Shown here: piece after piece, positions 16,885-25,298 of the stretch | Layout of the letters: every line of letters starts with the position of its first letter | Numbering within the stretch: position 1 is the stretch's first letter | Source: JAVKFY01 sp040223615 | GTDB taxonomy: Bacteria > Pseudomonadota > Alphaproteobacteria > GCA-2731375 | Direction of reading: 5' to 3' | DNA: 64,000 nt | Assembly: GCA_040223615.1 (NCBI GenBank) | Contig: JAVKFY010000052.1 | Coordinates: 1 to 64,000, forward strand | The notes under the pieces: model-generated | What the model was told of the DNA's origin: nothing | The model's input: the letters and a program-made list of their open reading frames with translations, nothing else | Database searches by the model: none | Translations under genes and position numbers: made by a program

Positions 16885-18042
16885 CTATCCTTGTTGCAGG
16901 GACGGGCGGCGGGGGCTGAGCGCGGCGGCTTCGACGCCGAGGTCGGCGAGGTCGGCCGGCACGCCGTCGCCCTGGATCAGTCTGGCGGCGAGCCGGCCCA
17001 GTCCGGGCGCGGTCTGGATGCCGTAGCCGCCCTGGCCGGCGAGCCAGAAGAAGCCGGGCACCGCGTCGTCGTAGCCGGCCGCAGGGGTCTTGTCGGCAAC
17101 GAAACTGCGCAGGCCGGCCCACTTGTGATCGATGCGGCGGATGTCCAGTTCGGCCGCGGTCTGGATGCGGTCGACCGCGATGGCGACGTCGAGATCCTCA
17201 GGCTGCGCATCGGTCGGCGGCGAGGGCGTCTCGTCGGCCGGCGAGCCCATCAGCTTGCCGGCGTCCGGCTTGAAGTACCACTGCTCGTCGACATCGACCG
17301 ACAGCGGCCAGCGCGAGATGTCCACGCCGGACGGCGGGTCGAACAGGATCGCGGTGCGCCGCTTCGGCACCAGTCCGACCGGCGTGGCGCCGGCCAGCGC
17401 CGCGACCTCGTCGCACCAGGCCCCGGCGGCGTTGACCACGCTCGCGGCGCGGAACGTCCCGGCCCGGGTCTCGATGGTCCAGCCATCGCCGTCGCGCGCC
17501 AGGCCGCTGACCTGCGCGTCGGTCACCAGGTTACCGCCACCGGCCCGCATGCCGCGCAGAAAGCCCTGGTGCAGGGCGTTGACGTCGATGTCCATGGCGC
17601 CGGGCTCAAGCATGCCGCCAGCGACATAGTCGGCGCGCAGCACCGGTACCCCGGCGCGCACCTGCGCCGCCGACAGCAACTCCACCGGCGCCAGGTCGCC
17701 GACCTCGCCCGCCAATGCCTGCAAGCCGTCCATCTGGTCGGCCCGCGCCACGAACATGGCGCCGCGCGGGGTCAGCAGCGGATGGTCGGCGAAGCCCGCC
17801 GGCGGTGCCTCGAAGAAGCCGCGCCCGCCGGTGGTCAGCGCCCGTATCTGCTCCGGCCCGTAGGCCTCGGAGAACAGCGCCGCCGAGCGCCCGGTGGTGT
17901 GATAACCGGGCTGGCTCTCCATCTCGAAAAGCCGCACCGACAAGCCGGCCTCGACCAGGAAATAGGCCACCGACGCCCCGGCCATACCGGCGCCGATCAC
18001 CGCCACGTCTGTCTTGTCGCCCGCGTCCATGGCGGCCAGCAT
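16885..18042 (-). CDS. FAD-dependent oxidoreductase (DAO family)
   Basis: A 385-residue glycine/D-amino-acid-oxidase-like enzyme. The N-terminal dinucleotide fold is DVAVIGAGMAGASVAYFL, and the C-terminal FAD-contact region contains FFWLAGQGGYGIQTAPGLGRLAA. Such enzymes oxidise secondary or primary amines of amino acids. It starts at ATG 18042; an in-frame ATG at 18030 is equally plausible. It is transcribed with the M81 peptidase, consistent with hydrolysis followed by oxidation of a released amino acid derivative. Confidence 0.88.
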   Translation of the reverse strand: MLAAMDAGDKTDVAVIGAGMAGASVAYFLVEAGLSVRLFEMESQPGYHTTGRSAALFSEAYGPEQIRALTTGGRGFFEAPPAGFADHPLLTPRGAMFVARADQMDGLQALAGEVGDLAPVELLSAAQVRAGVPVLRADYVAGGMLEPGAMDIDVNALHQGFLRGMRAGGGNLVTDAQVSGLARDGDGWTIETRAGTFRAASVVNAAGAWCDEVAALAGATPVGLVPKRRTAILFDPPSGVDISRWPLSVDVDEQWYFKPDAGKLMGSPADETPSPPTDAQPEDLDVAIAVDRIQTAAELDIRRIDHKWAGLRSFVADKTPAAGYDDAVPGFFWLAGQGGYGIQTAPGLGRLAARLIQGDGVPADLADLGVEAAALSPRRPSLQQG

Positions 18043-18099
18043 CGCCGATCCGGCAGCCCCGTGAAAGCCCTGCTATCCTGTGGCCAGGGAGACCCAGCC

Positions 18100-18477
18100 A
18101 TGCGCGACGTGATCTTGACCATCGGGGCCGTGACCCTGACCTGCCGCCCCCGCGACACCGCCACCGCGCGCGCCGTGATCGACGCCTGCCCGTTCACCGC
18201 GAGCGCGCAGACCTGGGGCGAGGAAGTCTACTTCTCCACGCCGGTCGACGTGGCGCGCGAGGCCGACGCCCGCGACGTGGTGACGCCCGGCGAGATCGCC
18301 TTCTGGGTCGAGGGCAACGCCATCGCCATCGCCTGGGGCCGCACGCCCGTGAGTCGCGGCGACGAATGCCGCCTGGTCGCCCCAGTCAACGTCTGGGCCG
18401 ACACCGACGACGACGTGGCGGCACTGGACGCGGTCGACGCCGGCGCGGCGGTGAAGGTCGAGGCAAGCAATCGTTAA
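18100..18477 (+). CDS. Cyclophilin-like fold protein (TM1367/DUF3830-like)
   Basis: A 125-residue small beta-rich protein. The pattern of strands and the segments SAQTWGEEVYFSTPV, VTPGEIAFWVEGNAIAIAWG and CRLVAPVNVWA match the cyclophilin-like domain of uncharacterised bacterial proteins, which lack known peptidyl-prolyl isomerase activity. The start has CAGGGAGAC upstream. It diverges from the DAO/M81 pair with only 57 bases between starts and may be functionally tied to them. Confidence 0.75.
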   Translation: MRDVILTIGAVTLTCRPRDTATARAVIDACPFTASAQTWGEEVYFSTPVDVAREADARDVVTPGEIAFWVEGNAIAIAWGRTPVSRGDECRLVAPVNVWADTDDDVAALDAVDAGAAVKVEASNR

Positions 18478-18557
18478 CCATGGGTGAGGCCGGTCACCGG
18501 CCGAGCGCGACCAGGACTAGGCTGCCCGCGACCTCTGATTGGCCATCGCACTCGTTG

Positions 18558-18579
18558 TTGGATATACTTTGGATATCCA
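18558..18579. promoter_or_regulatory. Candidate mazEF operator
   Basis: TTGGATAT occurs twice, at 18558 and 18569, exactly 11 bases apart. The second copy is part of the palindrome TGGATATCCA (18570-18579). It lies 22 bases before the antitoxin start, where a MazE-type protein would repress its own operon. Inferred from position and symmetry. Confidence 0.5.
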
Positions 18580-18600
18580 GTAACGAGGCGTCGTCGTCAC

Positions 18601-18852
18601 ATGCACATGCACATCACGCGTTGGGGTAACAGTCTCGGCGTGCGGATTCCGAAGGACTTGGCGCGCCAACTCGGCATCGCCGAGGGCGCCGTCGTGGAGG
18701 TTACCGCCGAGGACGACCGCCTTATCCTGCAACTCGCGAAGCCCACCTATCGCCTGGAAGAACTCCTCGAAGGAGTCACGCCCGAGGCGATGCACGAAGC
18801 TCTCGACTGGGAGGACTGGAACGACGACCTCGGCCGCGAACAGGTTCCATGA
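18601..18852 (+). CDS. mazE: MazE-type antitoxin (AbrB/SpoVT fold)
   Basis: An 83-residue antitoxin. The N-terminal swapped-hairpin AbrB domain is evident (ITRWGNSLGVRIPKDLARQL, then GAVVEVTAEDDRLIL). The acidic C-terminal tail (EALDWEDWNDDLGREQVP) is the part expected to wrap around MazF. ATG 18601 and ATG 18607 are both possible. It overlaps the toxin gene by 4 bases (ATGA). Confidence 0.93.
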   Translation: MHMHITRWGNSLGVRIPKDLARQLGIAEGAVVEVTAEDDRLILQLAKPTYRLEELLEGVTPEAMHEALDWEDWNDDLGREQVP

Positions 18853-19205
18853 CCGACGATGAAATACCGCAGGCCGGTGACCTGATATGGACCGATTTCG
18901 ATCCGACGGTGGGCCGCGAGCAGGCCGGGCGGCGCCCGGCCGTGGTGATCTCGCCGGCCGCTTTCTACGTCGCCACGCGCTTCGCCATCGTCTGCCCGAT
19001 CATCAGCCGGATACGTCCGTTTCCGACAAGTGTCGTGCTGCCGGAAGGCCTTCCAATTCAGGGCGAAGTGTTGACCAGCCATGTTCGCAGCATCGACACG
19101 GCGCCGCGCCGCATCCGTCGCATCGGGCAGGCTGTACCGGCGGGCATTCTCGCCGAAATCCGCGCGAAGCTCGCCGTGCTAACCGGGATGGCCGGCGCTA
19201 CTTGA
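18849..19205 (+). CDS. mazF: MazF-type endoribonuclease toxin
   Basis: A 118-residue PemK/MazF toxin, a sequence-specific mRNA interferase. The family motifs are GDLIWTDFDPTVGREQAGRRPAVVIS near the N-terminus (the conserved Gly-Arg-Glu-Gln-x-Gly-x-Arg-Pro), CPIISRIR, and SHVRSIDTAPRRI containing the catalytic region. Overlap with mazE couples translation. Its 3' end overlaps the convergent binding-protein gene by 8 bases. The module looks intact. Confidence 0.93.
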   Translation: MTDDEIPQAGDLIWTDFDPTVGREQAGRRPAVVISPAAFYVATRFAIVCPIISRIRPFPTSVVLPEGLPIQGEVLTSHVRSIDTAPRRIRRIGQAVPAGILAEIRAKLAVLTGMAGAT

Positions 19206-21015
19206 TCCCCGCCGCGCGCAGCACCGCGTCCTTGTCCGCGCTGATCCACCACGTCGTCGGGAAACCGGTGGCGAAGCGCGGCTTGACCTTCGGGCGGTCG
19301 AACCGGTTCCAGTAGATGATCCGGTCGGCGGCGATGTGGAACATCGGCACCACGTAGTGGTTCCACAGCAGCACCCGGTCCAGCGCCCGCGTCGCCGCCA
19401 CCAGCTCAAGACGGTCGTGGGCATTGATCAGGTTCTCGATCAGCGTATCGACCGCCGGATTCTTGATCCCGGCGGTGTTGCGGCTGCCCGGCCGATCGGC
19501 GGCGGCCGAGCCGAAGAACTCGCGCTGCTCGTTGCCGGGCGACAGCGACTGCGCCCAGCCGCCGACGATCACGTCGAAATCGTAGTCGTCGACCCGCTGC
19601 CGATACTGCGACGAGTCGACCGGCCGGATCGTTGCCTCGATGCCGATGCGCTTCAGGTTGCGGACCATCGGCGCGATCACCCGCTCCATGTCGGGTTGCA
19701 CCAGCAGGAACTCCATGGTCAGCGCGTTGCCCTCCGGGCCGCGCAACGCGCCGTCCTTGATCGCGTAGCCGGCCGCCTTCAGCAAGCCGACCGCTTCGCG
19801 TAGCTGCGGGCGCACATTGCCGCTGCCGTCGGTCTGCGGCGGCTGGTAGGTGGCGGTGAACACCTCGGCCGGCACCTGGTCGCGCAGCGGCTCCAGGAAC
19901 TTCAGCTCCAGCTCGCCCGGCAGGCCGGTCGAGGCCAGTTCGGAATTGTCGAAGAAGCTGTCGGTGCGGACATATTGATCGTAGAAGATGTTCTTGTTCG
20001 ACCATTCGAAGTCGAACATCAGCCCGATCGCCTGCCGCACCCGCGCATCCTGGAACTTCGCCCGCCGCAGATTCATCACGAAGGCCTGCATCCCGGCCGG
20101 GTTTTCGTCGGGCAGCAGCTCCTTGACCACCAGCCCCTTCTCCAGGGCGGGAAACTGCTCGTAGGCGGTGGCCCAGTTCTTTGCCGAGTTCTCCGACCGG
20201 AAGTCGTACTGATGGCCCTTGAACGCCTCCACCAGCACGGTCTGGTCGCGGTAATACTCGAAGCGGATCGAGAAGTTGTTCTTGCCGCGCATGATCGGCA
20301 GGTCGCGGGCCCAGTAGGTCTCCACCAGGTCCATTTCTATCGAGCGGCCGGCATCGACGCGGCCGACGCTGTAGGGACCGCTGCCCAGCGGCGGCTCCAG
20401 CGTGGTCTCTTCGAAGTTGCGGGTCGCCCAGAAGTGTTTCGGCAGCACCGGAAGCTGGCCCAGGATCAGCGGCAGCTCGCGGTTCAGGCCGCCGGAGAAG
20501 GCGAAGCGGATCTTGTGCGGGCTCAGCACTTCCGGCGCCTCGACGTTGGCGTAGTAGAAGCGATAGAGCGGCGCGCCCTTCTCCTTCAGGATGTTGAACG
20601 AGAAGGCGACATCCTCGGCGGTGACTTCCTGGCCGTCGCGAAAGCGCGCCTCCGGCCGCAGGTTGTAGATCACCCAGCTTCGATCCTCCGGCACCTCGAC
20701 GCTCTCGGCGATCAGGCCATAGGAAGTCGACGGCTCGTCCTGACTGGATTCCAGCAGCGTGTCGTAGATCAGCCCGACCGCGCCGCTGGCGCTGCCCTTG
20801 ATGATGAACGGGTTCAGGCTGTCGAAAGTGCCGCGTAGCGCCAGCGTCGCCCGACCGCCCTTCGGCGCATTCGGGTTCACGTAGTTCAGATGCCGGAAGT
20901 CCGGCGGATACTTGATGTCGTCGAACAGCGACAGCGCATGGGTGACGCGGCTTTGCTGGGCCGCCGCCGGCAGGGCGAGCGCGGCGAGGACGAACGACAG
21001 GCAGACGAGACGCAT
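19198..21015 (-). CDS. ABC transporter substrate-binding protein (family 5, YejA-like)
   Basis: A 605-residue periplasmic binding protein. Signal peptide MRLVCLSFVLAALALPAAA, then the SBP_bac_5 fold with RFRDGQEVTAEDVAFSFNIL and the PVLPKHFW segment. The length and FDSLNPFIIKG near residue 65 favour the YejA/microcin C-type oligopeptide binders. GGGAGAG precedes the start. No permease or ATPase genes are adjacent, so it is an orphan that must pair with a transporter encoded elsewhere. Confidence 0.9.
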   Translation of the reverse strand: MRLVCLSFVLAALALPAAAQQSRVTHALSLFDDIKYPPDFRHLNYVNPNAPKGGRATLALRGTFDSLNPFIIKGSASGAVGLIYDTLLESSQDEPSTSYGLIAESVEVPEDRSWVIYNLRPEARFRDGQEVTAEDVAFSFNILKEKGAPLYRFYYANVEAPEVLSPHKIRFAFSGGLNRELPLILGQLPVLPKHFWATRNFEETTLEPPLGSGPYSVGRVDAGRSIEMDLVETYWARDLPIMRGKNNFSIRFEYYRDQTVLVEAFKGHQYDFRSENSAKNWATAYEQFPALEKGLVVKELLPDENPAGMQAFVMNLRRAKFQDARVRQAIGLMFDFEWSNKNIFYDQYVRTDSFFDNSELASTGLPGELELKFLEPLRDQVPAEVFTATYQPPQTDGSGNVRPQLREAVGLLKAAGYAIKDGALRGPEGNALTMEFLLVQPDMERVIAPMVRNLKRIGIEATIRPVDSSQYRQRVDDYDFDVIVGGWAQSLSPGNEQREFFGSAAADRPGSRNTAGIKNPAVDTLIENLINAHDRLELVAATRALDRVLLWNHYVVPMFHIAADRIIYWNRFDRPKVKPRFATGFPTTWWISADKDAVLRAAGIK

Positions 21016-21074
21016 GCGCGGCTCTCCCGATCAGGAAATGACTGGCGTGGCGATGATAGCAGAGCCGGGCCGGC

Positions 21075-21863
21075 TCAGCCGCGCAGCGCGGCCAGGGCCG
21101 GTTCCAGCAGCGCCGGGTCGGCCACGCCCAGCACGTCGTACTTGCCGCCGCGGGCGAGATCGATCGGCGCGCCGGACCAGTCGGTCATCCGGCCGCCGGC
21201 ATTCTCCACCACCGGCAGCAGGGCGGCGATGTCGTAGCTGTTCACGTTGCACTCGATGCCGATGTCGAGGAATCCGCACGCCACCATCCCGAACAGGTAG
21301 CAGTCGCCGCCATAGCGGGTGCGGCCGGTGGCGCGCTGCAGCCGCTCGAACCCGGCCAAGCCGTCACCGGTATAGTAGGTCGTCGACGTGGTACCGATCG
21401 CGGCCTGGCTGAGCGGAAGGCTGGCCCGCCGCTTGCGCGCCGCCGCGCCGTTCATCGTCGTCGGCTGCTCGTCGACCGCCACCCAGCGCTCGCCCGTCGC
21501 CACCGCGTCGAACACGCCGAGCCGGCCTTGCCCGCGCCAGGCCAGGCCGATCAGGATGCCGAATAGCGGCGAGCCGGTGACGAAAGCGCCGGTGCCGTCG
21601 ATCGGATCGATGTGCCAGACCCACTCGGCGTCCGGATTCAGGGTGCCGTGTTCCTCACCGACGATGCCGTGGTCGGGAAAGCGCGCCTCGATGACTGCGC
21701 GGATAGCGAGTTCCGAATCGCGGTCGGCGATGGTGACCGGGCTGGCGTCAGCCTTGCTCTCGACCGGCACGTCGGCGCGGAACCAGCGCCGCACCACCTT
21801 AGCGGCGGAGTCCGCGGCCTGCTGCGCCGCGTCGAGCGCGCCGGGCGGACAGGCAGGCGCCAC
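21075..21863 (-). CDS. hisN: Histidinol-phosphatase (inositol monophosphatase family)
   Basis: A 262-residue Mg-dependent phosphatase. The metal-binding motifs are VGEEHG, DPIDGTGAFVTG and SYDIAALLPVVENAGG. The GTGAF variant and overall similarity favour histidinol-phosphate phosphatase over suhB, whose motif reads DGTxNF. The start is GTG 21863, 5 bases after the cytochrome c stop, so the two form a unit. An inositol-1-phosphatase role cannot be excluded. Confidence 0.88.
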   Translation of the reverse strand: MAPACPPGALDAAQQAADSAAKVVRRWFRADVPVESKADASPVTIADRDSELAIRAVIEARFPDHGIVGEEHGTLNPDAEWVWHIDPIDGTGAFVTGSPLFGILIGLAWRGQGRLGVFDAVATGERWVAVDEQPTTMNGAAARKRRASLPLSQAAIGTTSTTYYTGDGLAGFERLQRATGRTRYGGDCYLFGMVACGFLDIGIECNVNSYDIAALLPVVENAGGRMTDWSGAPIDLARGGKYDVLGVADPALLEPALAALRG

Positions 21864-21868
21864 GGCGG

Positions 21869-22399
21869 CTACTGCGGCAGCTCCATCGGCGCATCGGCGA
21901 GGTTGCGCAGGTAGAGCAGCAGGTCGGCGCGCTGACCGTCACGTTTCATGCCGGCGAAGGCCATCTTGGTGCCGGCGGCAAAGCCCTTCGGATCTGCCAG
22001 GAAGGCCGACAGGCTCTCCCAGGTCCAGTCGCCCTCCAGGCCGGCCAGCGCCTCGGAGTAGGAGAAGCCTTCGTGCGATGCGATGTCGCGGCCGAGAATC
22101 GCATAGAGATTCGGACCGATCTTGTTGGCGCCGCCCTTGTCGAAGGTATGGCAGGCGGCGCACTTCTTGGCCTGCTTCTCGCCCTTGGCGGCATCGGCCT
22201 CGGCCAGCAACTGCGACAGCGGCACCTGAGGTTCGTCACTCGCGGTGGCGGGCGCGGCCTCCTCGGCCTCCATCTCGATCACCGCCTTCTCGAGCTGATG
22301 CGGGTGCACCAGGAAATTGCTGATCTCGGCGATCACCATCACGAACAGCGCGGCACCCAGCACCGCTCCGGCGATCTTGTTCAGCTCAAAGGTATCCAT
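21869..22399 (-). CDS. Membrane-anchored cytochrome c (CycM-like)
   Basis: A 176-residue class I cytochrome c. An uncleaved N-terminal anchor spans about residues 8-30 (IAGAVLGAALFVMVIAEI). A Glu/Ala-rich linker leads to the heme domain with CAACH at 80-84 and a Met axial ligand near M146 (GTKMAFAGM). This matches CycM/c552-type cytochromes that carry electrons from bc1 to aa3 oxidase in alphaproteobacteria. The longer reading frame runs into kdsB antisense and is not real. It is divergent from kdsB, with a 204-base intergenic region likely holding both promoters. Confidence 0.93.
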   Translation of the reverse strand: MDTFELNKIAGAVLGAALFVMVIAEISNFLVHPHQLEKAVIEMEAEEAAPATASDEPQVPLSQLLAEADAAKGEKQAKKCAACHTFDKGGANKIGPNLYAILGRDIASHEGFSYSEALAGLEGDWTWESLSAFLADPKGFAAGTKMAFAGMKRDGQRADLLLYLRNLADAPMELPQ

Positions 22400-22603
22400 C
22401 GGCCCCGATCCGTCCGCAGTTGGCGTCGCGCCTGTCAGTGCGCCCGACAATTCGCGCCCGCCTTTCGCAGCCAGCGCGCACCCCCTATAACACTGGCGCG
22501 CGCGACAATGAAGGCCGCGCGGCTTGCGCAGCGATATCAAATACTTGTACCCGGCAGTGGGGGCGCGAGTGATGCGGCAAGGCGTCGCAGGAGAGGCGAG
22601 TCG

Positions 22604-23374
22604 ATGACCGACGGCAGACCCGGCAAGCCGGTAATCCTGATCCCCGCCCGGATGGCCTCGCAGCGCCTGCCGGGCAAGCCGCTGGCCGAGATCGCCGGCG
22701 TGCCGATGATCGTGCAGGTCTGGCGCCGCGCCATGGAGGCCGACCTGGCACCGGTCTGGGTCGCCGCCGGCGAGCCGGAGATCGTCGAGGCGGTACACGC
22801 GGCCGGCGGCGACGCGGTGCTGACCGATCCGAACCACCCTTCCGGCTCCGACCGCATCTACGAGGCGCTGGGCAAGGTCGACCCGGACGGCGACTGCGAC
22901 GCGGTGATCAACCTGCAGGGCGACCTGCCGACGCTCGACCCGGCCATGCTGAAGGCGGTGCTGACCCCGCTCGGCAACCCCGACACCGACATCGCCACCC
23001 TGGTCTGCCAGATCCACGACGAGGCGGAACGGCACGCGCCGCAGGTGGTGAAGGCGGTGCTGTCGCTGCGGCCCGGCCAGACCGTCGGTCGCGCGATCTA
23101 CTTCACCCGCGTCGTGGCGCCGTCGGGCGACGGACCGCACTACCACCATATCGGGCTCTACGCGTATCGCCGCGCGGCGCTTGCGCGGTTCGTCTCGCTG
23201 CCCCCGGCGCCGCTGGAACAGCGCGAGAAACTCGAACAGTTACGGGCACTTGAGGCCGGCATGCGGATCGACGCCCGGCTCGTTGACAGGGTTCCCTTCG
23301 GTGTCGATACTCCGGCCGACCTTGAACGCGCCCGCGGCATCCTGACCGCCGCGCAGAGCAGCGAAAACCGATGA
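22604..23374 (+). CDS. kdsB: 3-deoxy-manno-octulosonate cytidylyltransferase
   Basis: Activates Kdo as CMP-Kdo for the lipopolysaccharide inner core. The 256 residues begin VILIPARMASQRLPGKPLAEI, the nucleotide-binding signature, followed by SGSDRIYEAL, INLQGDLPTLDP and HIGLYAYRRAAL. The start is ATG 22604 behind GGAGAGG. It overlaps pheA by 4 bases (ATGA). Its presence indicates a Kdo-containing LPS. Confidence 0.97.
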   Translation: MTDGRPGKPVILIPARMASQRLPGKPLAEIAGVPMIVQVWRRAMEADLAPVWVAAGEPEIVEAVHAAGGDAVLTDPNHPSGSDRIYEALGKVDPDGDCDAVINLQGDLPTLDPAMLKAVLTPLGNPDTDIATLVCQIHDEAERHAPQVVKAVLSLRPGQTVGRAIYFTRVVAPSGDGPHYHHIGLYAYRRAALARFVSLPPAPLEQREKLEQLRALEAGMRIDARLVDRVPFGVDTPADLERARGILTAAQSSENR

Positions 23375-24285
23375 CCCAGCCCGCCGAGACCGCGCCCGCC
23401 GACCCGAAACGCACGATCGCCTTCCAGGGCCAGGAGGGCGCCTATTCGCACCTCGCCTGCGCCGAAGCCATGGCCGACTACAGGCCGCTGCCGTGCGAGG
23501 TGTTCGAGGAGGCCTTCGCCGCGGTCTGGGACGGCAAGGCCGCCCGCGCGATGATCCCGATCGAGAACTCGGTCGCCGGCCGCGTCGCCGACATCCACAA
23601 CCTGCTGCCCGACAGCGACCTGCACATCATCGGCGAGCACTTCCAGCACGTGAACCACATGCTGATGGCGCTGCCCGGCGTGGCGCTGAAGGACGTGAAG
23701 ACGGTCTACAGCCACGTCCACGCCCTGGCGCAATGCCGCGACGTGATCCGCGAGCTGAAGCTGAAGGCCATCGTGCACACCGACACCGCCGGCGCCTGCC
23801 GCATGGTGGCGGAGAAAGGCGACAAGACCGTCGCCGCCATCGGCTCCAGCCTGGCGGCCGAGACCTACGGCCTGAACGTGCTGCGCCAGAACGTGCAGGA
23901 CCACGACAACAACGTCACCCGCTTCCTGGTGATGGCGCGCGAGCGCATCGTGCCGCACCTGATGGACGGGCCGGTGATGACCAGCTTCACCTTCGGCGTG
24001 CGCTCGGTGCCGGCGGCGCTGTACAAGGCGCTGGGCGGCTTCGCCACCAACACCGTCAACATGACCAAGCTGGAAAGCTACATGCGCGGCGGCAGCTTCG
24101 AGCAGGCGCAGTTCTACGCCGACATCGAGGGCCACCCCGACGACCCGCGCGTGAAGCTGGCGATGGAAGAGCTGGAATTCTTCACCACCCACTACCGCCT
24201 GCTCGGCACCTATCCCCAGCACCCCAGCCGCAAGAAAACCGACGACGCCCCGGTCAGCCCGGTACGCAAACGCCGGGCGGGGTAG
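23371..24285 (+). CDS. pheA: Prephenate dehydratase
   Basis: Converts prephenate to phenylpyruvate in phenylalanine synthesis. The 304-residue protein is monofunctional, with no chorismate mutase domain. The catalytic domain starts IAFQGQEGAYSHLA and includes PIENSVAGRV and the TRF motif in NNVTRFLVMA. The C-terminal ACT regulatory domain has the phenylalanine-binding TKLESYMRGGSF. Translational coupling to kdsB is common in alphaproteobacteria. A basic tail (KKTDDAPVSPVRKRRAG) follows ACT. Confidence 0.97.
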   Translation: MTQPAETAPADPKRTIAFQGQEGAYSHLACAEAMADYRPLPCEVFEEAFAAVWDGKAARAMIPIENSVAGRVADIHNLLPDSDLHIIGEHFQHVNHMLMALPGVALKDVKTVYSHVHALAQCRDVIRELKLKAIVHTDTAGACRMVAEKGDKTVAAIGSSLAAETYGLNVLRQNVQDHDNNVTRFLVMARERIVPHLMDGPVMTSFTFGVRSVPAALYKALGGFATNTVNMTKLESYMRGGSFEQAQFYADIEGHPDDPRVKLAMEELEFFTTHYRLLGTYPQHPSRKKTDDAPVSPVRKRRAG

Positions 24286-24333
24286 CTTCACCGCCAGGGC
24301 CGGCCGGTCGGTTCCGTTGGTTCCGGCCGTGCC

Positions 24334-25164
24334 TCAGCCGTCGCGGGAAACGCTGCGGACGATGTAGCCGCCGGAGCGTTCGTCGTGTTCCAGGTTCAGC
24401 AGGTCGCGTTCCTCGGCTTCCTCCAGCAGCAGGCCGAAGGTGCGGAAACCGTGGTAGCTCTCGTTGAAGCCGGGGCGGCGGCGCTTCAGCGTCTGCTTGA
24501 CCATCGAGCCCCAGATCGTCTCGTCCGACCCGCGCTCCTTCATCAGGTCGTCGATCACCTCCAGCACCAGGTCGAAGCCCTCCTGCTTGCGCGCCTCCGC
24601 GTCGTCCGGCTTGCCCTTGGTCGGCCGCCGCCCGGCCGAGCGCTTGCGGCGGCTGGCAGCGCCGGTCTCCGCCTCGCGCACCAGGTCGTCGTAATAGATG
24701 AACTCGTGGCAGTTCGACGTCAGCAGGTCGGAGGTGGAGTTCTTCACCCCGACGCCGATCACCGTCTTGTCGTTCTCGCGCAGCTTGCTGACCAGCGGCG
24801 AGAAGTCGGAGTCGCCGCTGACGATGACGAAGGTGTCGATGTGGGTCTTGGTGTAGCAGAGGTCGAGCGCGTCGACGACCATGCGGATGTCGGCCGAGTT
24901 CTTGCCCGACTGGCGCACGTGCGGGATCTCGATCAACTCGAAGGCGGCCTCGTGCATCGGCGCCTTGAAGTCCTTGTAGCGGCCCCAGTCGCAATAGGCC
25001 TTCTTGACCACGATGTTGCCCTTTAGCAGCAGTCGCTCCAGCACCTTGGCGATGTCGAACGCGGTGTACTTGGCGTCCTTGACGCCCAGCGCGACATTCT
25101 CGAAGTCGCAGAACACCGCCATGTTGTGGACGTCGGCGGAATCGATGGTCGAAGTGGCGGGCAC
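24334..25164 (-). CDS. NYN-domain nuclease with C-terminal OST-HTH/LOTUS domain
   Basis: A 276-residue two-domain protein. The NYN (LabA/DUF88, PIN-like RNase) domain begins MAVFCDFENVALGV with metal-binding Asp, then NSADIRMVVDALDLCYTK and IVSGDSDFSPLVSKL. A Lys/Arg linker leads to the LOTUS domain (DLVLEVIDDLMKERGSDETIW, then RRPGFNESYHGFRTFGLLL), which binds RNA. The start is GTG 25164, with AGGGAAGG upstream; GTG 25203 is the alternative. It probably acts on structured or G-rich RNA. Convergent with pheA. Confidence 0.9.
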   Translation of the reverse strand: MPATSTIDSADVHNMAVFCDFENVALGVKDAKYTAFDIAKVLERLLLKGNIVVKKAYCDWGRYKDFKAPMHEAAFELIEIPHVRQSGKNSADIRMVVDALDLCYTKTHIDTFVIVSGDSDFSPLVSKLRENDKTVIGVGVKNSTSDLLTSNCHEFIYYDDLVREAETGAASRRKRSAGRRPTKGKPDDAEARKQEGFDLVLEVIDDLMKERGSDETIWGSMVKQTLKRRRPGFNESYHGFRTFGLLLEEAEERDLLNLEHDERSGGYIVRSVSRDG

Positions 25165-25298
25165 GGGGCGCCTTCCCTGTCGGTGTGGCGGCAAAGCAGC
25201 CACCGGACCGTAGCGCGTCGCGCCCCTTCGCGATACCGGCGACCGGCACCTACGGCCTTGTCATTTGTGCGCTCGGCGGTTTCGCGCTACGCGGAGGC

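Noticed and set aside
14609..17122. 837-codon minus-strand open frame
   Set aside because: It covers the TSUP, M81 and DAO genes in the wrong frame, with Arg/Gly-rich low-complexity translation typical of GC-rich shadows.
16096..18477. 793-codon plus-strand open frame
   Set aside because: Only its last 126 codons (18100-18477) have a start with ribosome binding site and a recognisable fold; the rest is antisense of the M81 and DAO genes.
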